Origin: an uncultured Eubacteriales bacterium
GTDB lineage: Bacteria; Bacillota_A; Clostridia; Christensenellales; Aristaeellaceae
Direction of reading: 5' to 3'
Assembly: GCA_902775835.1 (NCBI GenBank)
Contig: CACYNZ010000244.1
Coordinates: 1-5,733, forward strand
Length of the DNA stretch: 5,733 nt
Part shown: piece by piece, positions 1 to 5,359 of the stretch
How positions within the stretch are numbered: position 1 is the stretch's first letter
Layout: each line of letters opens with the position of its first letter
Position numbers and translations under genes: made by a program
Notes under the pieces: generated by a model
The model's database searches: none
Told to the model about the DNA's origin: nothing
Seen by the model: the letters and a program-made list of their open reading frames with translations, nothing else

Positions 1-476
1 AGCTCGTCGCTGGTCTTGCCGGTGAGCTGCTCCACGTCGATGCGGATGATGGCCGTCCGGGCGATGGTCTTCTCCAGGAAGGCCATGCCCTCGGGGATGG
101 CGGTGGGGCCGCAGAGACGGTCCACGAAGGTCTTCAGGGCCATGTAGCGCTCGTCTTCGTCCTCGATGATGGAGGCCCTGCCGAAGGCCACCACGCTGGT
201 GCCGAAGCTGGTGTTGAACTCGGAGAACTGCAGCGGATTGAATGTGACCTCAATGTTGTAATTCGGGATCAGGTACTCGTTCAGAGCGGCGACAACAGCG
301 TCGCGCTCAGAGGCGTCCTGGGGATAGAACTCGATATAGCTGAAGGTCATATGATAAGGATTGGAAGCGGAATAGGAACCAACTGAAGTGGTGGTGGTCA
401 CTTCGCCGGCGGACGCGGATACGGCCAGGCAGAGGATCATGGCTGCCGCCAGCAGCAGGGAAATCAGTTTCTTCAT
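1..476 (-). CDS. Chimeric secreted ORF: ABC solute-binding protein N-terminus joined to a NimA/PNPOx-like C-terminal half (3' end outside window)
   Basis: The frame is open from ATG 476 to the window edge (158 complete codons), with AAGGAG 7 nt upstream. Residues 1-24 form a Sec signal peptide (MKK, hydrophobic core, ASA before Gly); the Cys at 16 is not in a convincing lipobox. Residues 40-83 resemble the start of LplA/DUF3502-type sugar-binding proteins (an ALNEYL helix, then NIEVTFNPL), as expected after two permease genes. From about residue 87 the protein instead reads like NimA / pyridoxamine 5'-phosphate oxidase-family flavoproteins: SVVAFGRASIIEDEDE (94-109), a Cys-Gly-Pro loop, and RTAIIRIDVEQLTGK (140-154). 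The second half has almost only G/C-ending codons. The two families are not normally fused. I infer either a misassembly or a recombination/deletion join. The ORF itself is certain; its biological reality as one protein is doubtful. Confidence 0.75.
   Translation of the reverse strand, partial: MKKLISLLLAAAMILCLAVSASAGEVTTTTSVGSYSASNPYHMTFSYIEFYPQDASERDAVVAALNEYLIPNYNIEVTFNPLQFSEFNTSFGTSVVAFGRASIIEDEDERYMALKTFVDRLCGPTAIPEGMAFLEKTIARTAIIRIDVEQLTGKTSDE
205..240. other. Probable chimera/recombination junction inside the 1-476 ORF
   Basis: Homology changes from solute-binding protein to NimA-like flavoprotein between about residues 80 and 91 of the ORF. By hand count, positions 1-240 are about 65% GC and 241-420 about 53% GC, so composition changes at the same place. 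The exact base cannot be fixed, because the residues between (QFSEFN) could suit either partner, which fits a microhomology join. Confidence 0.55.
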
Positions 477-483
477 CTTGAAG

Positions 484-489
484 CTCCTT
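484..489 (-). promoter_or_regulatory. Ribosome binding site of the secreted ORF
   Basis: AAGGAG on the minus strand, 7 nt before ATG 476. It fixes the start that gives a complete signal peptide. Confidence 0.85.
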
Positions 490-512
490 TTCTAAGTATT
501 TATCAAGCAGAT

Positions 513-533
513 GTCCGTCCCTTCAGGCCGGAC
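513..533 (-). repeat. Intercistronic stem-loop between permease and binding-protein genes
   Basis: GTCCG (513-517) and CGGAC (529-533) are complementary. CC/GG pairs inside extend the stem past one mismatch, leaving a loop of about 5 nt. It lies in the 80-bp gap between the permease stop and the next start. There is no following T-run, so it is not a clear terminator. Such gaps in sugar ABC operons often hold mRNA-stabilising hairpins that allow more binding protein than permease; that role is inferred here. Confidence 0.4.
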
Positions 534-556
534 ACCGGTTGACCGGAAGGAAGGCA

Positions 557-1444
557 TTACTTTACGGCACCGACGGAGATGCCCTTCGCATAGTATTTCT
601 GGAAGAACGGGAAGATCAGCATGATGGGCAGGATCGCCACGAACGCGATCGCCATCTGAATGCCCGTGGCAGGGAGGGAACCCATGGCGGAGGCCATCCC
701 TGAATTGGTGGTACTCGTTGCCAGGTACTGAATATTGGAAACCATCTGGTTGAGCAGATTCTGGACATTGTAGAATTCCTTGTGCCGGGAGATGTAGTAC
801 AGTCCGTTGGTCCAGTCATTCCAGTACCCCAGGCCCGCGAATGTGCCGATGGTGATCAGGATCGGCTTGCCCATGGGAAGCACAATACTGGTAAACACCT
901 TCAGGTGGTTGGCGCCGTCAATCTCCGCCGCCTCATAGATCGCATAGGGAATGCTGTTGGAGAAATAGGTCCTGACCATCATGACATTCCAGCCGCTCAG
1001 CAGAAGGTTCGGAATCAGCTGGGCATAGAGCGTATCCTTGATCTTGAAGGTATTGGACCACATGATGTAGGAGGGCACGATGCCGCCGGAGAACAGCATG
1101 GTGAAGAACACGAAGAACATCATGACGCGCCGTGCGGGCAGACCGTTGATGGACAGCGGGAAGGCCATCAGGGCCGTGAGCACCACGCTGACCAGGGTGC
1201 CGACAACCGTCACCAGGATGCTGATGCCGTAGGACTGCATGATGGTGTCTCCGGACTGGAAGATATAGCTGTAGGAGGCGGCGGAAAACTTCTTCGGGAA
1301 GAAGGAGTAACCGTTGGCCACCAGCACCTGCTCATCCGTCAGGGAGGACATCAGCAGAAGCAGGAAGGGAAGAATGATGATCGCGGCCCACACGGCCATG
1401 ACCACATAGGATATGACTTTATACGCCTTGGAAGTGCCAACCAT
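557..1444 (-). CDS. Carbohydrate ABC transporter permease, YtcP/UgpE-like (CUT1, second permease)
   Basis: A 295-residue integral membrane protein, full length for this family. It should form the translocation pore as a heterodimer with the neighbouring permease. A first membrane helix spans about residues 12-33, and further hydrophobic segments lie near 73-97, 107-124, 140-157, 190-207 and 262-281. The cytoplasmic EAA loop that docks the ATPase is clear: EAAEIDGAN at 171-179, ending in LP at 189-190. The C-terminus FQKYYAKGISVGAVK is the usual ending for this family. ATG 1444 is preceded at 9 nt by AAGGAGG. Only 18 bp separate it from the upstream permease stop, so the two are co-transcribed. 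The sugar cannot be read from a permease; the divergent GH43 suggests plant-derived oligosaccharides. Confidence 0.95.
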   Translation of the reverse strand: MVGTSKAYKVISYVVMAVWAAIIILPFLLLLMSSLTDEQVLVANGYSFFPKKFSAASYSYIFQSGDTIMQSYGISILVTVVGTLVSVVLTALMAFPLSINGLPARRVMMFFVFFTMLFSGGIVPSYIMWSNTFKIKDTLYAQLIPNLLLSGWNVMMVRTYFSNSIPYAIYEAAEIDGANHLKVFTSIVLPMGKPILITIGTFAGLGYWNDWTNGLYYISRHKEFYNVQNLLNQMVSNIQYLATSTTNSGMASAMGSLPATGIQMAIAFVAILPIMLIFPFFQKYYAKGISVGAVK

Positions 1445-1453
1445 GTTTCTGTT

Positions 1454-1460
1454 CCTCCTT
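1454..1460 (-). promoter_or_regulatory. Ribosome binding site of the YtcP-like permease
   Basis: AAGGAGG on the minus strand, 9 nt before ATG 1444, within the 18-bp gap between the two permease genes. Confidence 0.85.
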
Positions 1461-1462
1461 TC

Positions 1463-2428
1463 TCAGAACAGTGCGTTCTCATTGCTGACCTTGCGGACAA
1501 CCCCGTTGGCGATCAGCACGACGATGAAGCCGACGACAGACTGGTAGAAACCGGCGGCAGCGGCCATGCCGACATTGTTCTGCACCATCAGGCCGCGGTA
1601 CACATAGGTGTCAATCACGTCCGTGACGGAATACAGCAGGCCCGAGTTCCGGGGCACCTGGTAGAACAGGCCGAAATCGGAATAGAAGATGCGGCCGATG
1701 CTCATCAGCGTAAGGGTAATGATGGTCGCCCGCAGCTCAGGAAGCGTGATGTGGACGATGGACTGCCACTTGGAAGCGCCGTCCAGAGTACAGGCCTCAA
1801 ACAGGGAGGGATCAATACCGTTGATGGTGGAGATATAGATGAGACAGCCGTATCCGACGCCCTTCCAGAGGTTGACAAAGATCAGGATCCACGGCCAGGC
1901 GGGGGGATTGGAATACCAGTTCACAGCCTCCACACCGATGGCAGGCAGAATGGTGTTGTTTACAATGCCTGTCTGCTGGCTCAGGAAAGCGTACACGATA
2001 TAGCCAAGGACCACAGAGCTCATCAGATAGGGGAAGAGAATGGCGCTCTGGAAAACCTTCTTGGACCGTGCTCCCTTCATGTCGCAGATGAAGATGGCGA
2101 ACATGATGCCAACGACGTTGTTCAGAACGATGAACGCCAGATTATAGAGGATCGTGTTCCGGGTGATGACCATGGCGTCCGGCGTGGCAAAAAGGAACTC
2201 GAAATTCTTGAGTCCCGCCCAGTTGCTTCCCCAGAGGCCGCGCTTGGCGCTGTAATCCTTGAAGGCAACCACCAGACCGGTCATGGGGAAATAGTTGTTG
2301 ATCAGGAGATACACCGCACCCGGCAGAAACATCAGGTAAAGAATCCAGTTTTTGCGAACTGCGTCCAGAAAGCGTTTTTTGCTGCGGCCGGGTATTCTCC
2401 CGGACGCGGTTCTTGTCTGCTGTGTCAT
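1463..2428 (-). CDS. Carbohydrate ABC transporter permease, LplB-like (CUT1, first permease)
   Basis: A 321-residue inner-membrane permease of the LplB type, first gene of the uptake operon and partner of the YtcP-like permease. A short basic N-terminal tail leads into a first helix at about 28-50, containing the family-like LYLMFLPG and then NYFPMTGL. The EAA loop reads FEACTLDGASKWQ with Glu211, Asp216 and Gly217 and ends in LP at 229-230; Cys in place of the second Ala is a mild variation. The C-terminus is Asn/Glu-rich (VSNENALF), common in LplB proteins. An in-frame ATG at 2518 would add 30 residues, but it lies in the predicted -10 box and has no Shine-Dalgarno. ATG 2428 has AAGGAGG at 5 nt, so I chose 2428. 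No ATPase gene lies nearby, which suggests use of a shared MsmX/MsmK-type ATPase (inference). Confidence 0.94.
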   Translation of the reverse strand: MTQQTRTASGRIPGRSKKRFLDAVRKNWILYLMFLPGAVYLLINNYFPMTGLVVAFKDYSAKRGLWGSNWAGLKNFEFLFATPDAMVITRNTILYNLAFIVLNNVVGIMFAIFICDMKGARSKKVFQSAILFPYLMSSVVLGYIVYAFLSQQTGIVNNTILPAIGVEAVNWYSNPPAWPWILIFVNLWKGVGYGCLIYISTINGIDPSLFEACTLDGASKWQSIVHITLPELRATIITLTLMSIGRIFYSDFGLFYQVPRNSGLLYSVTDVIDTYVYRGLMVQNNVGMAAAAGFYQSVVGFIVVLIANGVVRKVSNENALF

Positions 2429-2433
2429 TTTAT

Positions 2434-2440
2434 CCTCCTT
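2434..2440 (-). promoter_or_regulatory. Ribosome binding site deciding the LplB-like start
   Basis: AAGGAGG on the minus strand, 5 nt before ATG 2428. It favours this start over the longer in-frame ATG at 2518. Confidence 0.88.
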
Positions 2441-2446
2441 TGATCG

Positions 2447-2474
2447 CACGGATATGCTGGGAAGCGTGTCCGTG
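2447..2474. repeat. Inverted repeat / potential hairpin in the transporter leader
   Basis: CACGGATATGC and GCGTGTCCGTG flank a 6-nt centre. Read as plus-strand RNA, all 11 positions pair, two of them as U·G wobbles. Read as minus-strand RNA, the direction of the permease transcript, the two wobbles become A·C mismatches, leaving 6 outer pairs plus a short inner stem. It sits 6 bp upstream of the permease ribosome binding site, so it could affect translation or be a protein-binding dyad. Confidence 0.4.
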
Positions 2475-2517
2475 TTCTTGGTAGGGTTACCGTGTTTCCG
2501 CTTGAAGATGACACTCA

Positions 2518-2546
2518 TTTATAACATGTATTCCCATTGCACGCAA
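2518..2546 (-). promoter_or_regulatory. Candidate sigma-A promoter of the transporter operon
   Basis: On the minus strand: -35 TTGCGT (2541-2546), 17-bp spacer, -10 TATAAA (2518-2523). The -10 matches the consensus at 5 of 6 positions and the -35 at 3 of 6. Transcription would start near 2511 and leave a leader of about 80 nt before ATG 2428. Confidence 0.6.
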
Positions 2547-2551
2547 GGGGA
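2532..2551. promoter_or_regulatory. Candidate operator: 20-bp imperfect dyad over the transporter -35
   Basis: The sequence TCCCATTGCA-CGCAAGGGGA is an inverted repeat in which 8 of 10 positions per half are complementary, with an exact TTGC/GCAA core and TCCC/GGGA ends. It covers the -35 of the leftward promoter. Size and placement suit a repressor such as a LacI- or GntR-type sugar regulator, but no regulator gene is in the window, so the protein is unknown. Confidence 0.45.
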
Positions 2552-2570
2552 TAAATGCAAAAAAATGTTC

Positions 2571-2600
2571 TTGCTCTCACCAATATTGACATGTTACAAT
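2571..2600 (+). promoter_or_regulatory. Candidate sigma-A promoter of the GH43 gene
   Basis: -35 TTGCTC (2571-2576), 18-bp spacer, -10 TACAAT (2595-2600; 5 of 6 consensus positions). A run of seven A (2559-2565) just upstream could act as an UP-like element. A perfect TTGACA lies at 2586-2591, but no good -10 stands 16-18 bp after it (TATCTG at 2614 is weak and too far). Which start is used cannot be decided from sequence. Confidence 0.4.
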
Positions 2601-2602
2601 AT
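2583..2602. promoter_or_regulatory. Candidate operator: dyad ATATTG-N8-CAATAT over the GH43 promoter
   Basis: Six-base arms ATATTG (2583-2588) and CAATAT (2597-2602) are exact complements around an 8-bp centre. The dyad covers the TACAAT -10 and the TTGACA box. Its centre is 51 bp from the centre of the dyad over the leftward promoter. An AT-rich site of this length can occur by chance, so confidence is modest. Confidence 0.35.
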
Positions 2603-2655
2603 GCGAGTACAGGTATCTGAAGCATACACAGAGCCTGTCAAAGGCTGTCCCATGG

Positions 2656-2661
2656 AAGGAG
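2656..2661 (+). promoter_or_regulatory. Ribosome binding site deciding the GH43 start
   Basis: AAGGAG lies 8 nt before ATG 2670 but only 2 nt before ATG 2664. Spacing therefore favours 2670. A small hairpin (AGCCT/AGGCT, 2632-2646) lies just upstream. Confidence 0.75.
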
Positions 2662-2669
2662 AAATGAGC

Positions 2670-4151
2670 ATGGATCAGGTGTACAATCCCTATCTGCCTC
2701 TGGATGAGTATATTCCCGACGGAGAACCGCATGTGTTTGGAGACCGGGTATATATCTATGGCTCGCACGACAAATCAGGCGGGAAAGTCTATTGCGAGGG
2801 ACACTATGAGGTCTGGTCCGCCCCGGTGGACGATCTGAGGAACTGGAGAAATGAGGGAATCTCCTATCTGCGCTGGCAGGATCCTTCCAATGCAGACGAC
2901 CGGATGCAGCTCTGGGCGCCCGATGTGACAAAAGGCCCGGACGGCAGGTATTACCTGTATTACTGTTTTTCCTTCTATCCGGAGATCGGGGTTGCGGTCT
3001 CGGACCGTCCCCAGGGACCGTTCGAGTTTCTCGGGCATGTAAAGAATCCTGACGGTACCGTTTACGGGAAGCGCCCCGGAGACTTTCTGCCGTTTGATCC
3101 GGCTGTGCTGACAGATGATGACGGGCGTGTCTATCTGTATTCCGGATTTGCACCGGCCGGTCCGAAGGAAATGATCCTTCCCGACTTTTCCGATGAGGAG
3201 CTGGCGGCCATGCCGGAAGGCCAGCAGAAAATGCTGAAGGGCCTTCGCAGCATCCGCTTTGATGAGGATTCCATGTGCGGTGAGCTGGAAACGGATATGG
3301 TCACGCTGAAAGAGGAGATGCACCCGCTGATTCCGGGCGGAAAGCATGAGCAGGGAACCGGTTTCGAGGGACATCCCTTCTTCGAAGCCTCCTCGATCCG
3401 GAAACTGGACGGCAGGTATTACTTTGTCTATTCCTCGTATCTCAGCCATGAGCTCTGCTGGGCGGTATCCGATCATCCGGACCGGGACTTCCGGTTCGGG
3501 GGCATTCTGGTATCCAACTGTGATATGGGCTTTAACGGCCGGAAGACACCGGCCAATATTGCCGGAAACAATCATGGCGGTCTGGTCCGCATCGGGCAGG
3601 ACGTGTATGTGTTCTACCACCGTCAGACAGAAGGATCGGAGTTTTCCAGGCAGGGATGCGCAGAGAAGCTCACCATGAACCCCGACGGCACATTCGCGCA
3701 GGCAGAGATCACGTCCTGCGGCCTGAACGGCGGTCCGCTGGCAGCCAGCGGATCCTATCCGGCCGCCATTGCATGCCACCTGACGGATGATACGGTCACG
3801 GGCAGAATCGACTACTCGGACCCGGTCATGCAGAATCAGATCCAGATCACGGCCCGGCATGGTACTTCCCTGATCACCAATATCCACAGTGGCGCCGTAA
3901 TCGGGTACAAGTATTTCCGGTTTGAGCATACAGACACGCTCCTTCTGGAAATGCGTGGGAACTTCACCGGCACCGTTTCCGTTTCCCATGACGCGCAGAG
4001 CAGTGAAAAAATCGGCACGCTTTCTGTCGCGCCCGATGATGCGTGGCGGCTCTTCCCTGTGTCCGTTTCTCCGAAGGCCGGAAAACAGGCACTGTATCTG
4101 CATTTCAGCGGAGACGGCACAGCGGAGCTGAAACAGATCGCATTTCTCTGA
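2670..4151 (+). CDS. Family 43 glycoside hydrolase (beta-xylosidase / alpha-L-arabinofuranosidase type) with CBM6-like C-terminus
   Basis: A 493-residue enzyme without signal peptide, so probably cytoplasmic. The five-bladed beta-propeller domain spans about residues 5-350. The three GH43 acidic residues can be placed: base Asp17 in IPDGEPHVFG, pKa-setting Asp143 in FDPAVLTDDDG, and acid Glu239 in GHPFFEASSIR. Repeated blade motifs GPDGRYYLYY, DGRVYLYSG and LDGRYYFVYSS are present, and a late NNHGG...VFYHRQTEGS...FSRQGCAE stretch is typical. Residues about 375-493 look like a CBM6-type beta-sandwich (GAVIGYKYFRFE, repeated Trp/Tyr strands, FSGDGTAELKQIAFL). GH43 enzymes invert the anomeric centre when hydrolysing xylo- or arabino-linkages; the exact substrate cannot be told. 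Divergence from the sugar ABC operon suggests it trims the imported oligosaccharide. Start 2664 is an alternative. Confidence 0.93.
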   Translation: MDQVYNPYLPLDEYIPDGEPHVFGDRVYIYGSHDKSGGKVYCEGHYEVWSAPVDDLRNWRNEGISYLRWQDPSNADDRMQLWAPDVTKGPDGRYYLYYCFSFYPEIGVAVSDRPQGPFEFLGHVKNPDGTVYGKRPGDFLPFDPAVLTDDDGRVYLYSGFAPAGPKEMILPDFSDEELAAMPEGQQKMLKGLRSIRFDEDSMCGELETDMVTLKEEMHPLIPGGKHEQGTGFEGHPFFEASSIRKLDGRYYFVYSSYLSHELCWAVSDHPDRDFRFGGILVSNCDMGFNGRKTPANIAGNNHGGLVRIGQDVYVFYHRQTEGSEFSRQGCAEKLTMNPDGTFAQAEITSCGLNGGPLAASGSYPAAIACHLTDDTVTGRIDYSDPVMQNQIQITARHGTSLITNIHSGAVIGYKYFRFEHTDTLLLEMRGNFTGTVSVSHDAQSSEKIGTLSVAPDDAWRLFPVSVSPKAGKQALYLHFSGDGTAELKQIAFL

Positions 4152-4165
4152 TGGTCCATAATTCC

Positions 4166-4179
4166 TGCCGCACACGGCA
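4166..4179. repeat. Short hairpin after the GH43 gene
   Basis: TGCCG and CGGCA pair around a CACA tetraloop, 15 bp after the GH43 stop. No T-run follows, so it is not a terminator by itself. Confidence 0.3.
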
Positions 4180-4191
4180 CTGACATGAGTG

Positions 4192-4220
4192 AAAACAGGT
4201 GTCGAAGGATACCTGTTTTT
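4192..4220 (+). terminator. Intrinsic terminator of the GH43 gene
   Basis: AAAACAGGTGTC and GATACCTGTTTT form a 12-bp stem (one G·U) around a GAAG tetraloop, ending in five T. The A-run on the left arm pairs with the T-run, so it could also work on the other strand. It lies 40 bp after the GH43 stop and separates that gene from the acetyltransferase genes. Confidence 0.85.
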
Positions 4221-4228
4221 GCATCTTC

Positions 4229-4249
4229 TCCGGGAAAAACGTTCCCGGA
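4229..4249. repeat. Second perfect hairpin between GH43 and GNAT genes
   Basis: TCCGGGAA and TTCCCGGA are exact complements around a 5-nt AAACG loop (8-bp stem). The following bases (ctttct) are only weakly T-rich, so it may be a backup terminator or part of the next gene's leader. Confidence 0.4.
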
Positions 4250-4320
4250 CTTTCTGATTCATGGACAGGAACCCTACAGTCCGCCTGATGCCATGACAGG
4301 AACGGAAATCACTTTTACTT

Positions 4321-4326
4321 AAGGAG
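4321..4326 (+). promoter_or_regulatory. Ribosome binding site of the GNAT gene
   Basis: AAGGAG, 7 nt before ATG 4334; it fixes the start. Confidence 0.85.
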
Positions 4327-4333
4327 AGAACGT

Positions 4334-5302
4334 ATGCAGCACTGTGGTACACGCACACTGTTCACCGCGCACCTCATTCTGCGTCCTTTTTCCCCGCAGG
4401 ATGGAGAAGCCATGTTCCGCAACTGGGCTTCGGATCCTGAGGTTACACGTTATCTGACATGGCCGCCCCATGAAAACCCGGAGCAGACAGCCCAGCTCTG
4501 TCATATCTGGTCCACGGCGGCCCTCTCGCCGAATAAATACATATGGGCTCTGGAGCACAGAGAATTCCATGAAGTCATCGGCAGCCTTTCCGCAGTGGAC
4601 CTGAACGAACAGACAGGTGTGATGGAACTGGGCTATTGTCTCAGCCGCGCTTTCCAGGGCCGCGGGCTGATGACCGAGGCACTCCGGGCTGTACTCAGAT
4701 GTCTATTCGAAAACACCTCCGTGCGCGTCATCCGCGCCGCCCATGACACACAGAACCCGGCTTCCGGCCGGGTCATGGACAAAGCCGGTATGATGCGCGA
4801 AGGCATCGCCCGGGGCACCGGCCTGAACAATCAGGGAATCTGCGATGTGCTCTGGCATTCCCTGACACGGGCAGAATACGAAGAGCAGCACAGCGGCCGG
4901 GTACATTTTCCGGAAACGGCGGAAGAGCGCGCCATGGTTTCAGCTGTCCCCCGGATATTTCCGGATTCTTCCGCCTATTCCGAAGGCATGGACCAGGTCA
5001 TGCTCGCTGTTCTGGGCGAAAGCGGACCGGAAAGCTATCTGTGCCTTCACCCCCTTTCCGCCGATGTCCTGGAAATCACCGCTTTCGGCGCAGATTCCCG
5101 CGCGGATCTGCAGGAACACGTGCGGCTGCTTGCCGGAAGCGCCCGGGCATACGGCACGCGCGCAGGCTTCCGCTGCCTGCAGCTGGACCTGTCCGGTTCC
5201 GGGCAGGACCTGTGCGGCCAGATTTTTGCCGGCTGCGGCTGTCCCCTTTTCGATCTCCCGCCTGCGCACGGAAGCGGCAGGAAACTGATATTTCCCTTCT
5301 GA
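4334..5302 (+). CDS. GNAT-family N-acetyltransferase (RimJ/RimL-type) with unassigned C-terminal extension
   Basis: A 322-residue cytoplasmic protein. Residues 8-180 are a RimJ/RimL-like GNAT domain that moves acetyl from acetyl-CoA to an amine. It begins TLFTAHLILRPFSPQDGEAMFRNW, has the beta4 strand MELGYCLSRAFQ (97-108), and the acetyl-CoA pyrophosphate loop Q108-G-R-G-L-M-T-E-A116. A conserved N-x-A-S-x-x-V-M-x-K-A-G-M segment follows (138-153). Single-domain members are usually about 170-190 residues, so the tail from about 190 is extra. That tail reads as alternating strands and helices with a Cys-rich CGQIFAGCGCP near the end. It could be a degenerate second GNAT fold, but I do not recognise it. 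The substrate is unknown: ribosomal protein, antibiotic or small molecule are all possible. A CAT-like gene starts 57 bp downstream on the same strand, so the two may be co-transcribed. Confidence 0.9.
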   Translation: MQHCGTRTLFTAHLILRPFSPQDGEAMFRNWASDPEVTRYLTWPPHENPEQTAQLCHIWSTAALSPNKYIWALEHREFHEVIGSLSAVDLNEQTGVMELGYCLSRAFQGRGLMTEALRAVLRCLFENTSVRVIRAAHDTQNPASGRVMDKAGMMREGIARGTGLNNQGICDVLWHSLTRAEYEEQHSGRVHFPETAEERAMVSAVPRIFPDSSAYSEGMDQVMLAVLGESGPESYLCLHPLSADVLEITAFGADSRADLQEHVRLLAGSARAYGTRAGFRCLQLDLSGSGQDLCGQIFAGCGCPLFDLPPAHGSGRKLIFPF

Positions 5303-5308
5303 TATGCC

Positions 5309-5337
5309 TTGCGCGCCCATTTCCTTTCCGATATACT
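5309..5337 (+). promoter_or_regulatory. Possible promoter before the CAT-like gene
   Basis: TTGCGC (5309-5314), 17-bp spacer, TATACT (5332-5337). The -10 matches at 5 of 6 positions, the -35 at only 3. A start near 5344 would leave a very short leader of about 16 nt. Read-through from the GNAT gene is equally possible, as no terminator separates them. Confidence 0.35.
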
Positions 5338-5345
5338 TGAAGAAC

Positions 5346-5352
5346 AGAGGTG
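5346..5352 (+). promoter_or_regulatory. Ribosome binding site of the CAT-like gene
   Basis: AGAGGTG, 7 nt before ATG 5360. A second in-frame ATG at 5366 is also possible, but spacing favours 5360. Confidence 0.6.
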
Positions 5353-5359
5353 AAGCGGC

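Noticed and set aside
782..2443. A 553-codon open frame on the plus strand
   Set aside because: It lies antisense across both permease genes, and its His/Asp/Gly-rich composition (DHDDI-like strings) is what the complement of hydrophobic membrane codons gives. There is no ribosome binding site and no domain.
2429..2518. 30-residue N-terminal extension of the LplB-like permease from ATG 2518
   Set aside because: ATG 2518 coincides with the predicted -10 box and lacks a ribosome binding site, while ATG 2428 has AAGGAGG at 5 nt.
2352..2669. N-terminal extension of the GH43 gene back to 2352
   Set aside because: It would overlap the start of the LplB-like gene and translate the promoter region, has no Shine-Dalgarno, and GH43 proteins of this type begin close to the NPYLPL motif.
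2429..2669. A riboswitch in the divergent intergenic region
   Set aside because: I see only simple inverted repeats, no conserved multi-stem aptamer pattern that I recognise, and the transcribed leaders are short (about 70-80 nt).
4252..4280. Promoter TTCTGA-17-TACAGT before the GNAT gene
   Set aside because: Both boxes match the consensus poorly (3 of 6 and 4 of 6), so I did not list it as a feature.
2775..4358. A 527-codon open frame on the minus strand
   Set aside because: It is antisense to nearly all of the GH43 gene, which has clear catalytic motifs. It has no family resemblance, and stop-free complements are common at this GC content.
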